Shown here piece after piece: positions 1-9,854 of a stretch of DNA of 64,000 nucleotides (position 1 is its first letter; every line of letters starts with the position of its first letter). The DNA comes from Halomonas ramblicola (GTDB lineage: Bacteria > Pseudomonadota > Gammaproteobacteria > Pseudomonadales > Halomonadaceae). The DNA is taken from the NCBI RefSeq assembly GCF_030409215.1, contig NZ_JAUFPL010000018.1, positions 1 to 64,000 on the forward strand, written 5' to 3'. The notes beneath the pieces were generated by a model. The model worked only from the letters and a program-made list of their open reading frames with translations. It had not been told where the DNA came from and did not search any database. Position numbers and translations under genes: made by a program.

Positions 1-20
1 GTGCTTGGGGGAGTCATGAA

Positions 21-52
21 TAGGTGCCCACGTAACAATAGATGGGCACCTA
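21..52. repeat. Perfect inverted repeat of unknown role
   Basis: Two perfect 10-bp arms (TAGGTGCCCA at 21-30 and TGGGCACCTA at 43-52) flank a 12-nt AT-rich spacer. It lies in a stretch without a convincing gene at the window edge, about 80 bp before a terminator reading the same way. It could be an operator, the end of an element lying to the left, or part of a structured RNA. Nothing in positions 1-130 resembles a tRNA or a 5S rRNA, and the 71-codon frame across it is not convincing. Confidence 0.6.
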
Positions 53-131
53 ATGTCGCCAGCCAGGGCCTTCCGTGTAAGGTGTGTTCACCGGGCGGTT
101 ACGGCCCAGTCATCGTCAGGCACAAATTCAG

Positions 132-166
132 AAACCCCAGCTTCGAGAGAGGCTGGGGTTTTGTCG
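132..166 (+). terminator. Rho-independent terminator of an upstream plus-strand transcript
   Basis: A 10-bp stem (AAACCCCAGC at 132-141, GCTGGGGTTT at 152-161) with a 10-nt loop is followed by a T-rich run, TTTTGTCGTTT. It should end a transcript entering the window from the left. No gene in the window can be that transcript, so its source lies upstream. Confidence 0.8.
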
Positions 167-214
167 TTTCCGAGCCACCATCATGCGACGCGATATTTCG
201 CGGAGGTGGCGCAT

Positions 215-241
215 GAAAAAGCCCGACTGCATGGGCCGGGC
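215..241 (-). terminator. Rho-independent terminator of valS
   Basis: On the minus strand, about 30 nt after the valS stop, GCCCG pairs with CGGGC (237-241 with 221-225), extended by a C-G and a G-U pair, and is followed by five T residues. It faces the plus-strand terminator at 132-166, so the two transcripts are insulated from each other. Confidence 0.75.
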
Positions 242-270
242 CTGGAAGCATCATCGGGGGATGGAACCCC

Positions 271-3108
<2,838 letters not shown>

Positions 3109-3199
3109 GGGCGTTCCGGGTCCAGAAATGGGCGCACTCGGCGTCGGGCCCACCGGGGGCGCCGCCGGCCGAGGGGCGGGATTGCGTCAGGATATGCTG

Positions 3200-3231
3200 A
3201 AAAATGGCCCCGATTATAGCCTGTCGGGGCC
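3200..3231 (-). terminator. Rho-independent terminator of holC
   Basis: Perfect 8-bp arms GGCCCCGA and TCGGGGCC (3206-3213 and 3224-3231) enclose a 10-nt loop. On the minus strand they are followed by ATTTTT. It begins about 8 nt after the holC stop. The loop contains the TATAAT box of the next gene. Confidence 0.8.
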
Positions 3232-3241
3232 TCGAACGTCA
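3212..3241 (-). promoter_or_regulatory. Sigma-70 promoter of valS, embedded in the holC terminator
   Basis: On the minus strand a perfect TATAAT (plus-strand ATTATA, 3213-3218) sits 18 bp downstream of CTGACG, a 4/6 match to TTGACA that overlaps the last codons and stop of holC. The -10 box lies in the loop of the terminator at 3200-3231, so transcription would start within the terminator's descending arm. The predicted valS 5' leader is then about 95 nt. Confidence 0.6.
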
Positions 3242-3685
3242 GCTCGACTGGCCGCGTAACTGGTGGGCCTTCACCGGGTAGCCGCGCTTCCGGTAGGTCT
3301 GCCAGCATTCGCGCTTGGCGGTCAGCACGTCCTGGTGCTGGTTGATGATCTCGGCGACCCGCTCGAAGCGCGAGAACCACTCGGGGATGCCCGGCGAGAG
3401 GTTGAGCAGGGCCTGGACGGACGCGTCGGGATCGGGGGGAGCCTCCCAGCCCAGGGTCACCGGTACCGCCCCGGCATGTTCGCTGTTCGCCAGGGCATGG
3501 GGCACGTAGGCATCGCCACGGAAGGTCCAGAGCCGCTCGTCGAGCTCTTTGGCCATGGCCTCGTCCTCGGCGTGCAGGTGCAGCCGGTAGCCCTTGCGCT
3601 GGATGGTCTCGGCCAGCCGGCAGGCGAAGTCGAGGCGCGCTTCCAGCGTGGTGTCGGGTAAGACGTAGAAATCGACTTGGGTCAT
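3239..3685 (-). CDS. holC: DNA polymerase III chi subunit
   Basis: HolC (148 aa) is the clamp-loader accessory subunit that, with psi (HolD), links the DNA polymerase III holoenzyme to single-strand binding protein. The product begins MTQVDFYVL, has the family's RLAETIQRKGYRLHLHAEDE region near residues 23-42 and the LWTF..DAYVPH segment, and matches the usual ~147-aa length. The gene lies between ilvE and valS on the same strand. In E. coli the order is pepA-holC-valS, so ilvE is an additional gene in the block here. The ribosome-binding site is weak (GGCGAG). The structured repeat at 3710-3820 ends 24 nt upstream of the start codon. Confidence 0.93.
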   Translation of the reverse strand: MTQVDFYVLPDTTLEARLDFACRLAETIQRKGYRLHLHAEDEAMAKELDERLWTFRGDAYVPHALANSEHAGAVPVTLGWEAPPDPDASVQALLNLSPGIPEWFSRFERVAEIINQHQDVLTAKRECWQTYRKRGYPVKAHQLRGQSS

Positions 3686-3709
3686 GGCACTCGCCAGACA
3701 GTGGTAGTC

Positions 3710-3820
3710 GGGGCTGATCCGGCGACAGGGCTGCGAGGGGGCGCTGTGAACCCTTCCCTGGGCGCTACCGATGCCATCCCTGGCATAGGACCCCCTCTTC
3801 GCCCTGTCCCCGGCGCCCCG
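3710..3820 (+). repeat. Dispersed structured repeat, copy 1
   Basis: This palindromic element of about 110 bp starts GGGGCTGATCCGGCGACAGG and ends CCTGTCCCCGGCGCCCC. Outer arms are ACAGGGC/GCCCTGT (3725-3731, 3801-3807), then after a 3x3 internal loop GAGGGGG/CCCCCTC (3735-3741, 3791-3797). The inner hairpin is ATGCCA-TCCC-TGGCAT (3771-3786). Between them sits a conserved core, GTGAACCCTTCCCTGGGCGC. It matches copies at 32016 and 48258. It lies between the ilvE 3' end and the holC start codon and could affect either. Confidence 0.85.
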
Positions 3821-3855
3821 TCGGCGTATGAGAACGGAAGAAAGCTACCAGTGGA

Positions 3856-4956
3856 TCAAGTCAACCGGGTCAGCCAGCCGTGGGTGTCCTCGGCGCGGCC
3901 GTACTGCAGGTCGAGCAGCTTGGTGCGCAGGCGCTTGGCGATGGGGTTGCCGTCCGCGCCGGCCAGCCGGATGCGGTCCTCCTCGGTGACCAGCTCGCCG
4001 ACCGGGGTGATCACCGCGGCGGTGCCGCAGGCGAAGACCTCGGTGATCTCACCGCTGGCGGCACCCTCATGCCACTCGTCGATGCTGATCGGGCGCTCCT
4101 CGGGGGTCAGGCCCTCGTCGCGGCCCAGGGTCAGTACCGAGTCGCGGGTCACGCCCTCGAGGATGGTGTCGGTGAGGCGCGGGGTGACCAGGCGCCCGTC
4201 CTGGTAGACGAAGAACAGGTTCATTCCGCCCAGTTCTTCCAGCCACTTGTTCTCGCGGGCGTCGAGGAAGGCCACCTGGCCGCAGCCGTGCTTCTCGGCC
4301 TCCTTCTGGGCGGCCAGCGAGGCGGCGTAGTTGCCGCCGCACTTGGCGAAGCCGGTGCCGCCGGGGGCGGCGCGCTTGTAGTGGCTGGAGAGCCAGATCG
4401 ACACCGGCTCCACGCCGCCCTTGAAATAGGCCGCCGCCGGCGAGGCGATCACGTAGTAGTCCACCTCGTGGGCCGGACGCACGCCGAGGAACTTCTCGCT
4501 GGCGATCATGAAGGGGCGCAGGTAGAGGCTCGATTCGTCGGCCTCGCCGGCCGGGGTCGGCACCCAGGCGTGGTCCTGGGCGAGCAGCGCCTTGAGCGAG
4601 CCGATGAAGTCGGCGTCGGAGAGCTCCGGCAGCGCCAGGCGACGCGCGCTGCGGCGGAAGCGCTCGGCGTTCTTCTCGGGGCGGAAGGTCCAGACGGAAC
4701 CGTCGGCGTGACGGTAGGCCTTGATGCCTTCGAAGATCTCCTGGCCGTAGTGCAGCACGGCGGCGGCCGGGTCCAGGGTCAGCGGGCCATAGGGGCGCAC
4801 CTCGCGGCCGTGCCAGCCGGCGTCCAGGGTCCAGCGCACGTGGGCCATATGGTCGGCGAAGTGGCGGCCGAAGCCGGGATTGGCGAGGATGTCCTCGCGG
4901 ATGGCATCGGCCGTGGGATGGGCATTGGGTAGCAGTTCGAAGCTGTCTGTCGACAC
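3856..4956 (-). CDS. ilvE: Branched-chain amino acid aminotransferase (group II type)
   Basis: A PLP enzyme interconverting Leu, Ile and Val with their 2-oxo acids, 366 aa. The sequence is of the longer eukaryote/Bacillus-like BCAT type: EIFEGIKAYR at 73-82, PLP-binding Lys205 in FAKCGGNY, and the C-terminal EVFACGTAAVITPVG signature. I chose GTG at 4956 (MSTDSFELLP) because GGAG lies 10 nt upstream and family members begin there. A GTG seven codons earlier (4977) is possible. The gene sits between pepA and holC on the same strand. Its leader holds two strong hairpins (4977-5001, 5018-5037), which may be regulatory. No leader peptide rich in branched-chain codons is visible. Confidence 0.93.
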   Translation of the reverse strand: MSTDSFELLPNAHPTADAIREDILANPGFGRHFADHMAHVRWTLDAGWHGREVRPYGPLTLDPAAAVLHYGQEIFEGIKAYRHADGSVWTFRPEKNAERFRRSARRLALPELSDADFIGSLKALLAQDHAWVPTPAGEADESSLYLRPFMIASEKFLGVRPAHEVDYYVIASPAAAYFKGGVEPVSIWLSSHYKRAAPGGTGFAKCGGNYAASLAAQKEAEKHGCGQVAFLDARENKWLEELGGMNLFFVYQDGRLVTPRLTDTILEGVTRDSVLTLGRDEGLTPEERPISIDEWHEGAASGEITEVFACGTAAVITPVGELVTEEDRIRLAGADGNPIAKRLRTKLLDLQYGRAEDTHGWLTRLT

Positions 4957-4976
4957 GGCAAGGGGTCTCCGCTGCA

Positions 4977-5037
4977 CCCGGGGCGCTCTCCCCGCCCCGG
5001 GGTAGTAAGGGAACCACGGGCCGGCATCGGCCGGCCC
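4977..5037 (-). promoter_or_regulatory. Double GC-rich hairpin in the ilvE leader
   Basis: Two perfect stem-loops lie in tandem between the pepA terminator and the ilvE start. The first has 9-bp arms CCCGGGGCG/CGCCCCGGG (4977-4985, 4993-5001), and the second has 8-bp arms GGGCCGGC/GCCGGCCC with an ATCG loop (5018-5025, 5030-5037). The first ends about 20 nt before the GTG start. Neither has a T-tract, so they look like mRNA leader structures rather than terminators. Function is inferred only. Confidence 0.55.
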
Positions 5038-5082
5038 GGGACATCGATTCGTCGGTCAGTCCCCATGAGAAAGTCGCCGCCG

Positions 5083-5118
5083 CAAAAAGGCAACCCCTCC
5101 ATGGGGAGCAGGGGTCAG
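5083..5118 (-). terminator. Rho-independent terminator of pepA
   Basis: On the minus strand the pepA 3' end reads CCCCTGCTCC-CCAT-GGAGGGG (5094-5114), then TTGCCTTTTTG. The stem overlaps the pepA stop region and separates pepA from ilvE. Confidence 0.65.
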
Positions 5119-6635
5119 GAGGCCTCGGTCTCCACACTGGCGTCCGCCTCACGGTCGAGCAGATACTGGGTCAGCAGGCCCACCGGACGACCGCTGGCGC
5201 CCTTCTGCTTGCCGGAGGCCCAGGCGGTGCCGGCGATGTCCAGGTGCGCCCAGGGGAAGGTGTCGGCGAAGCGCGAGAGGAAGCAGGCGGCGGTGATGGT
5301 ACCCGCCGGGCGGCCGCCGATGTTGGCCAGGTCGGCGAAATTGGAGTCGAGCTGCTCCTGGTACTCGTCCCACAGCGGCAGGTGCCAGGCGCGGTCCCAG
5401 GCGGTCTCGCCGGCCTCGAGCAGGTCGAGGGCCAGGTCGTCGTCGTTGGACAGCAGTCCGGAGGCGTGGTGGCCCAGGGCGATGATGGCGGCGCCGGTGA
5501 GGGTGGCGATGTCCACCACGCTGGCCGGCTCGAAGCGCTCGGCGTAGGTCAGGGCGTCGCACAGCACCAGGCGACCCTCGGCGTCGGTGTTGAGCACCTC
5601 CACCGACAGGCCCTTGAGGGTCTTGATGATGTCGCCGGGCTTGGTGGCGCGACCGTCGGGCATGTTCTCGGCGGCGGCGACAATGGCCACCAGGTTGATG
5701 CTCGGGCGGATCGCCAGGGTGGCCTTGACGGTGCCGAACACGCTGGCCGCACCGCACATGTCGAACTTCATCTCGTCCATGGCCTCGCCGGGCTTGAGCG
5801 AGATGCCGCCGGTATCGAAGGTGATGCCCTTGCCTATCAGCACATGCGGCGCCTCGTCGGGATCCTCGGCGCCCTGGTACTTCATGACGATCAGCCGCGA
5901 GGGTTCGGCACTGCCGCGGCCCACGGAGAGCAGGGTATTGGCCCCCAGCGCCTCGAGGGCCTCCTCGTCGAGGATCTCCACCTCCAGCGCCCCGCCGGAG
6001 GCCTGGCCCAGTGCCTCGGCCTGGTCGGCCAGGTAGCGCGGGGTGCAGACGTTGGCCGGCAGGTTGCCCAGGGTGCGGGTGTAGTCGATGCCCTCGCCCA
6101 CGGCATCGCCGATACGGGCGCCCTCGCCGGCGGCCGCGGCGTCGCCGTCCTCGCTGACCAGCAGGGTGACCCGCTCCAGGCGTGGGGTGGGGGCCTTCTC
6201 GGACTTGAACTCGTCGAAGCGATAGAGGGTGCGGTGGGTCGCCTCGGCCACCATGCGTGCCTTCCAGGCGACGTCACGCTCGGCCAGCGGCACCTCGGTG
6301 AAGGCCATGACGCAGTCGTCCACGGGCAGGCCCGCCAGGGCGCCCAGGGCGGCGTCCAGGGCCTTGCGGAAGCCCGCTTCCTGGCACTTGTCGCGCTCGC
6401 CCAGGCCCACCAGCAGCAGGCGTTCAGTCCCCAGCCCCGGCGCGAAGGGGATCAGCTGTACGTTGCCCAGCTTGGCGTCGAAGTCGCCGCGCTCCAGAAG
6501 CTGGCCGATCAGCTTCTCGCTGGCGTCGTCGAGGCGGGCGGCGGTGGGCAGCAGCTCGGCCTCCTTGAACACCGGGATGACGAGACAGGCGGTCTCGATC
6601 TTGGCGGGATTACCCGTCTTTACTGGGAATTCCAT
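5115..6635 (-). CDS. pepA: Leucyl aminopeptidase (M17 family)
   Basis: Hexameric two-metal cytosolic aminopeptidase of 506 aa. In E. coli the same protein also acts as a DNA-binding cofactor in Xer recombination at cer sites and in carAB control; whether that applies here is unknown. The catalytic C-terminal half carries the M17 signature NTDAEGRL at 349-356, plus KGITFDTGGISLKPG and the metal-ligand segment KFDMCGAASVFG. The ATG at 6635 (MEFPVKTG) is preceded by GGAG at 5-nt spacing. The upstream ATG adds six residues without support. The gene is divergent from lptF, as in E. coli. Confidence 0.95.
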   Translation of the reverse strand: MEFPVKTGNPAKIETACLVIPVFKEAELLPTAARLDDASEKLIGQLLERGDFDAKLGNVQLIPFAPGLGTERLLLVGLGERDKCQEAGFRKALDAALGALAGLPVDDCVMAFTEVPLAERDVAWKARMVAEATHRTLYRFDEFKSEKAPTPRLERVTLLVSEDGDAAAAGEGARIGDAVGEGIDYTRTLGNLPANVCTPRYLADQAEALGQASGGALEVEILDEEALEALGANTLLSVGRGSAEPSRLIVMKYQGAEDPDEAPHVLIGKGITFDTGGISLKPGEAMDEMKFDMCGAASVFGTVKATLAIRPSINLVAIVAAAENMPDGRATKPGDIIKTLKGLSVEVLNTDAEGRLVLCDALTYAERFEPASVVDIATLTGAAIIALGHHASGLLSNDDDLALDLLEAGETAWDRAWHLPLWDEYQEQLDSNFADLANIGGRPAGTITAACFLSRFADTFPWAHLDIAGTAWASGKQKGASGRPVGLLTQYLLDREADASVETEAS

Positions 6636-6662
6636 GACGTCTCCACAAGACAAGCGTTGGGG

Positions 6663-6691
6663 TTACAAGTCGAAGAGGGATTCTGGATAAT
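6663..6691 (+). promoter_or_regulatory. Possible promoter of lptFG
   Basis: In the 121-bp divergent gap between pepA and lptF, GATAAT (6686-6691) lies 17 bp after TTACAA (6663-6668). The -10 box is good and the -35 is poor (3/6). It would give a leader of about 60 nt. Confidence 0.35.
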
Positions 6692-6756
6692 GCCGGCACG
6701 TCGCCGTGTCACCCCAGTGTACCCAAGGCATGGCCCCATTGCATGGCAGCCGCCAC

Positions 6757-7839
6757 ATGATCATCTTTCGTTACCTGACCCGCGAGATCCTGCTGACCAT
6801 GGCCGCCGTCGCCGGCGTGCTGCTGCTGGTGATCATGGGTAGCCGCTTCATCCGCTACTTCAGCAACGCCGCCGAGGGCGAGATCCCGGTGGATATCCTG
6901 GGTACCCTGATGCTGCTCCACCTGCCGGGATTCCTCGAACTGATCCTGCCGTTGGCCTTCTTCCTGGGGATCCTGCTCGCTTACGGCCAGCTCTACCTCA
7001 ACAGCGAGATCACCGTGCTGGTGGCCTGTGGCACCAGTCCCAACCGGCTGCTGCAGGTGAGCCTGGTGCCGGCGACCCTGGTGGCGCTGCTGGTGGGCCT
7101 GTGCAGCCTCTGGCTGACCCCGACCGGGGCGTTGCAGACCGAGCGGCTGCTCGAGGACCAGCGCAGCCGGGTGGACTTCACGACCCTGGGACCGGGGCGC
7201 TTCCAGGAGTTCGGCAGCGGGCGCACGGCCTACACCGAGGGCTTCAGCGAGGACGGCCGCGAGATGCGCGGAGTCTTCATCAGCGAGCGCCAACGCCGCA
7301 GCGATGGCACGCCGGAGAGCGTGGTGACCCGCGCCGAGGCCGGCTACCAGACCCTGGACCCCGAGACCGGCAGCCGCTTCCTGGTGCTCGCCGACGGCGA
7401 GCGCTACAGCGTCGAGCCCGGTCGCCACCAGGCCGAGCGCCTGGAGTTCGACACCTATGCGGTGCGCCTCTCCCGCGCCGAGGTGGCCGGCGATCCGGAC
7501 GCCGTCGAGTATGCCACCACGGCGGCGCTGCTCGGTGATGACGCGCCGCGGGCCCAGGCCCAGCTGCAGTGGCGGTTGGGGATGCCGCTGATGGTGTTCA
7601 TCCTCACCCTGCTGGCCATGCCGCTGTCCCGGGTCAATCCGCGCCAGGGGCGCTTCGCCAAGCTGCTGCCGGCGATCTTCCTGCACGTGGCCTACCTGAG
7701 CCTGCTACTGGCGACCCTGGACGCCATCGGTCGCGGTCGCTTCCCGGCCGCGCTGGGCATGTGGCCGATCCACGCTGCCTTCCTGGCCCTGGGCCTGATC
7801 ATGACGGTGCGTGCCCAGCGCCGGGGGATGGCCGGATGA
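6757..7839 (+). CDS. lptF: LPS export ABC transporter permease LptF
   Basis: Inner-membrane permease of the LptB2FG complex that extracts lipopolysaccharide and passes it to LptC-LptA. The product has 360 aa. Three hydrophobic segments lie in the first ~120 residues, then a periplasmic beta-jellyroll domain, then three C-terminal membrane segments with the conserved PLSRVNPRQGRFAKLLPA loop (E. coli: PLSVVNPRQGR). The ATG at 6757 (MIIFRYLTRE) matches the E. coli start (MIIIRYLVRE). The 17-codon extension upstream is rejected. Its stop overlaps the lptG start by ATGA, indicating translational coupling. Confidence 0.96.
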   Translation: MIIFRYLTREILLTMAAVAGVLLLVIMGSRFIRYFSNAAEGEIPVDILGTLMLLHLPGFLELILPLAFFLGILLAYGQLYLNSEITVLVACGTSPNRLLQVSLVPATLVALLVGLCSLWLTPTGALQTERLLEDQRSRVDFTTLGPGRFQEFGSGRTAYTEGFSEDGREMRGVFISERQRRSDGTPESVVTRAEAGYQTLDPETGSRFLVLADGERYSVEPGRHQAERLEFDTYAVRLSRAEVAGDPDAVEYATTAALLGDDAPRAQAQLQWRLGMPLMVFILTLLAMPLSRVNPRQGRFAKLLPAIFLHVAYLSLLLATLDAIGRGRFPAALGMWPIHAAFLALGLIMTVRAQRRGMAG

Positions 7840-8900
7840 TCGCCGATCGCTTCGACCGCTACCTGGCGCGCAACGTCCTGGCCGCCATCATCGTGGTGCA
7901 GCTGGTGCTGCTGGGGCTCGACCTGGTCATCACCTACATCAACGACCTGGGCGACGTGGAGGGCGACTACGGCGCCTTCCAGGTGCTGCTCTACCTGCTC
8001 ATGCGGCTGCCCTGGCGGCTCTACCAGTACGCCCCGGTGGCGGTGCTGATCGGTGCCCTGGTGGGGCTGGGCAGCATGGCCTCGAGCAACGAGCTCACCG
8101 TGATGCGCGCCGCAGGCCGTTCGCTGGCGCGCATCCTCTGGGGGACGATGAAGCCGATCATCCTGGTGGTGGTAGTGCTGCTGCTGGTGGCCGAGTTCGT
8201 CAGCCCGCGCACCGAGCAATTCGCCAACGCCTGGCGGCTGGAGAAGATCCAGGGGACGGGGGCCGTGGTCACCCAGAGCGGTGGCTGGCAACGCGAGGGC
8301 GACAGCTTCTACCGCTTCGGCGCCATCCGCGCCGACGACACCGTGCTCGACCTGACCCGCTACCGCTTCGAGGGGCAGCAGCTGCGCGAGGCGACCAGCG
8401 CCGAGCGCGCCGTCTGGCGGGAGGGGCGCTGGGAGCTCGAGGACGTGGCGGTGACGCGCTTCGAGGAGGGCCGGACCGAGGCCGAGCGCCTCGATCGCCA
8501 GCCCTGGGAGACCGCCCTGACGCCGGCACAGCTGTCGCGCCTGCTGCGCGACGTCGAGAGCCAGGCACCCAGCGAGCTGTGGGCCTATGCGCACTACCTG
8601 CGGGGCCAGGGGCAGCAGGCGACCCTGCCGCTGCTGCACTTCTGGCAGAAGATACTGATGCCGCTGACCATGGCCTCGCTGGTGCTGGTGGCGGCTTCCT
8701 TCGTGTTCGGACCGCTGCGCAGCGTGGCGGCCGGCACCCGGGTCTTCTACGGCGTGGTCACCGGCCTGGTGTTCAAGTACCTGCAGGACCTGCTGGCGCC
8801 GGCCTCCACGGTGTTCGGCTTCTCCCCCGCCTGGGCGGTGCTGGCGCCGACCCTGATCTGTGCCGCCCTGGGCCTCTACCTGTTGCGGCGTACCGCCTGA
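7836..8900 (+). CDS. lptG: LPS export ABC transporter permease LptG
   Basis: Second permease half of LptB2FG, 354 aa, with the same plan as LptF: N-terminal membrane segments, a periplasmic jellyroll (about residues 130-260) and C-terminal membrane segments. Recognisable blocks are MRLPWRLYQYAPVAVLIGALVGLG and ELTVMRAAGRS near residues 50-97. The latter is the coupling helix that contacts LptB. The ATG at 7836 overlaps the lptF stop by 4 nt. LptB, LptC and LptA are not in the window. RBS and context fit co-translation with lptF. Confidence 0.96.
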   Translation: MIADRFDRYLARNVLAAIIVVQLVLLGLDLVITYINDLGDVEGDYGAFQVLLYLLMRLPWRLYQYAPVAVLIGALVGLGSMASSNELTVMRAAGRSLARILWGTMKPIILVVVVLLLVAEFVSPRTEQFANAWRLEKIQGTGAVVTQSGGWQREGDSFYRFGAIRADDTVLDLTRYRFEGQQLREATSAERAVWREGRWELEDVAVTRFEEGRTEAERLDRQPWETALTPAQLSRLLRDVESQAPSELWAYAHYLRGQGQQATLPLLHFWQKILMPLTMASLVLVAASFVFGPLRSVAAGTRVFYGVVTGLVFKYLQDLLAPASTVFGFSPAWAVLAPTLICAALGLYLLRRTA

Positions 8901-8914
8901 GTCAAGGACTTCCC

Positions 8915-9406
8915 ATGCAGCGACGCTTCGGCAATCTCGACGACGCCTGGCCGGCGGGACTCGCCCGCCGGCTCGGTGCCATGCTCTACGACGGTTTCCT
9001 GGTCGCCGCCCTCTGGATCCTGGTGGCCGGCCTGCACCTCCTGGTGGTGCGCCAGTTGATCGGGTTGTCGGCAGAGCAGGTGGGCACCGGCCTCGTTCAG
9101 GTACTGTCGCTGCGCCTGGCCATGCTCGCCGCCGCCTTCGCCTTCTTCGCCTTCTGCTGGTGCCGCGGGGGCATGACCCTGGGCATGCAGGCCTGGCGCC
9201 TGCGGGTGCAGACCCGCGACGGCTACTCCATCACCCTGTGCCAGAGCCTGGTCCGCTACCTGGTGGCCTGGCTCTCGGTGGCGGCCCTGGGGCTCGGCTA
9301 CCTGTGGATCCTGGTCGATCGCGAGCGGCGCAGTTGGTCGGACATCGCCTCCGGCACCCGGGTGGTGGTGCTGCCCCGGGCGGGGAAGTCACGGCGGGGA
9401 TGGTAG
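8915..9406 (+). CDS. RDD-family membrane protein
   Basis: A 163-aa inner-membrane protein with three to four hydrophobic segments (near residues 24-44, 60-84 and 108-128). It has the RDD domain layout: an ARRLGAMLYDGFLV opening, then GMTLGMQAWRLRV and a final DRERRSWSDIASGT block characteristic of the family. The biochemical role of such short RDD proteins is unsettled, although some have been linked to ion or compatible-solute traffic. It follows lptG by 14 nt with its own AAGGA ribosome-binding site and is probably the last gene of the lptFG transcript. Confidence 0.85.
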   Translation: MQRRFGNLDDAWPAGLARRLGAMLYDGFLVAALWILVAGLHLLVVRQLIGLSAEQVGTGLVQVLSLRLAMLAAAFAFFAFCWCRGGMTLGMQAWRLRVQTRDGYSITLCQSLVRYLVAWLSVAALGLGYLWILVDRERRSWSDIASGTRVVVLPRAGKSRRGW

Positions 9407-9445
9407 GCATCAGACTTTGGTCGGCAAGTGGCTTGCAATGACCTT

Positions 9446-9460
9446 TGCGAATCATTTACA
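9446..9460 (+). promoter_or_regulatory. Candidate Fur box of bfd
   Basis: TGCGAATCATTTACA matches the 7-1-7 Fur consensus TGATAATNATTATCA at 11 of 14 defined positions. It lies 34 bp before the bfd start. Fur control of bfd is well established in enterics and pseudomonads, and iron-starvation induction would be expected. Confidence 0.55.
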
Positions 9461-9493
9461 TTATTCCTCGCAATCGAACGCGAGGTGACAGGC

Positions 9494-9700
9494 ATGTACG
9501 TGTGCATCTGCAAGGGGGTCTCCGACCACCGCATCCGCCGGGCCGTCGAGGACGGCGCGCGCAACTGGCGCGAGGTCCAGGCCGAGACCGGCTGTGGCAC
9601 CCAGTGCGGCAAGTGTGCCTGCCTGGGCAAGGACATCACCCGCGAGGCCGTGAAGGACGAACTGCTGATGACCGCCGACGAGCTCGCCTACGCCGTTTGA
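9494..9700 (+). CDS. bfd: Bacterioferritin-associated ferredoxin
   Basis: A 68-aa [2Fe-2S] protein that donates electrons to the bacterioferritin heme to mobilise stored iron. The four ligand cysteines C4, C6, C38 and C41 are at exactly the E. coli positions (MYVCIC near the start; CGTQCGKC around 34-41). The ATG at 9494 is chosen because the family starts MYVC; the 22-codon extension upstream is non-homologous and covers the Fur-box region. It is followed by bfr, its redox partner. Confidence 0.95.
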   Translation: MYVCICKGVSDHRIRRAVEDGARNWREVQAETGCGTQCGKCACLGKDITREAVKDELLMTADELAYAV

Positions 9701-9747
9701 CGGCAATCGCGATCATTCTTGTTGGCGTTATCAGGGCGCTGATTTCA

Positions 9748-9775
9748 TTGGATTTTTCTGAGATTCGTCTAGACT
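9748..9775 (+). promoter_or_regulatory. Possible promoter of bfr
   Basis: TTGGAT (9748-9753) and TAGACT (9770-9775) are separated by 16 bp in the 154-bp gap between bfd and bfr. This would allow bfr to be expressed separately from bfd, as expected if the two respond oppositely to iron. Confidence 0.4.
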
Positions 9776-9854
9776 GTCACTCAGTGTTTGGCAAGCTTCT
9801 CACGGCGTGCCAAGCTTTCAGTCATCTCCCCCGACGATTGCGAGAGGCGAATCC

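Noticed and set aside
1..216. 71-codon frame at the window start
   Set aside because: It crosses an inverted repeat and a terminator, has no ribosome-binding site and no recognisable domain.
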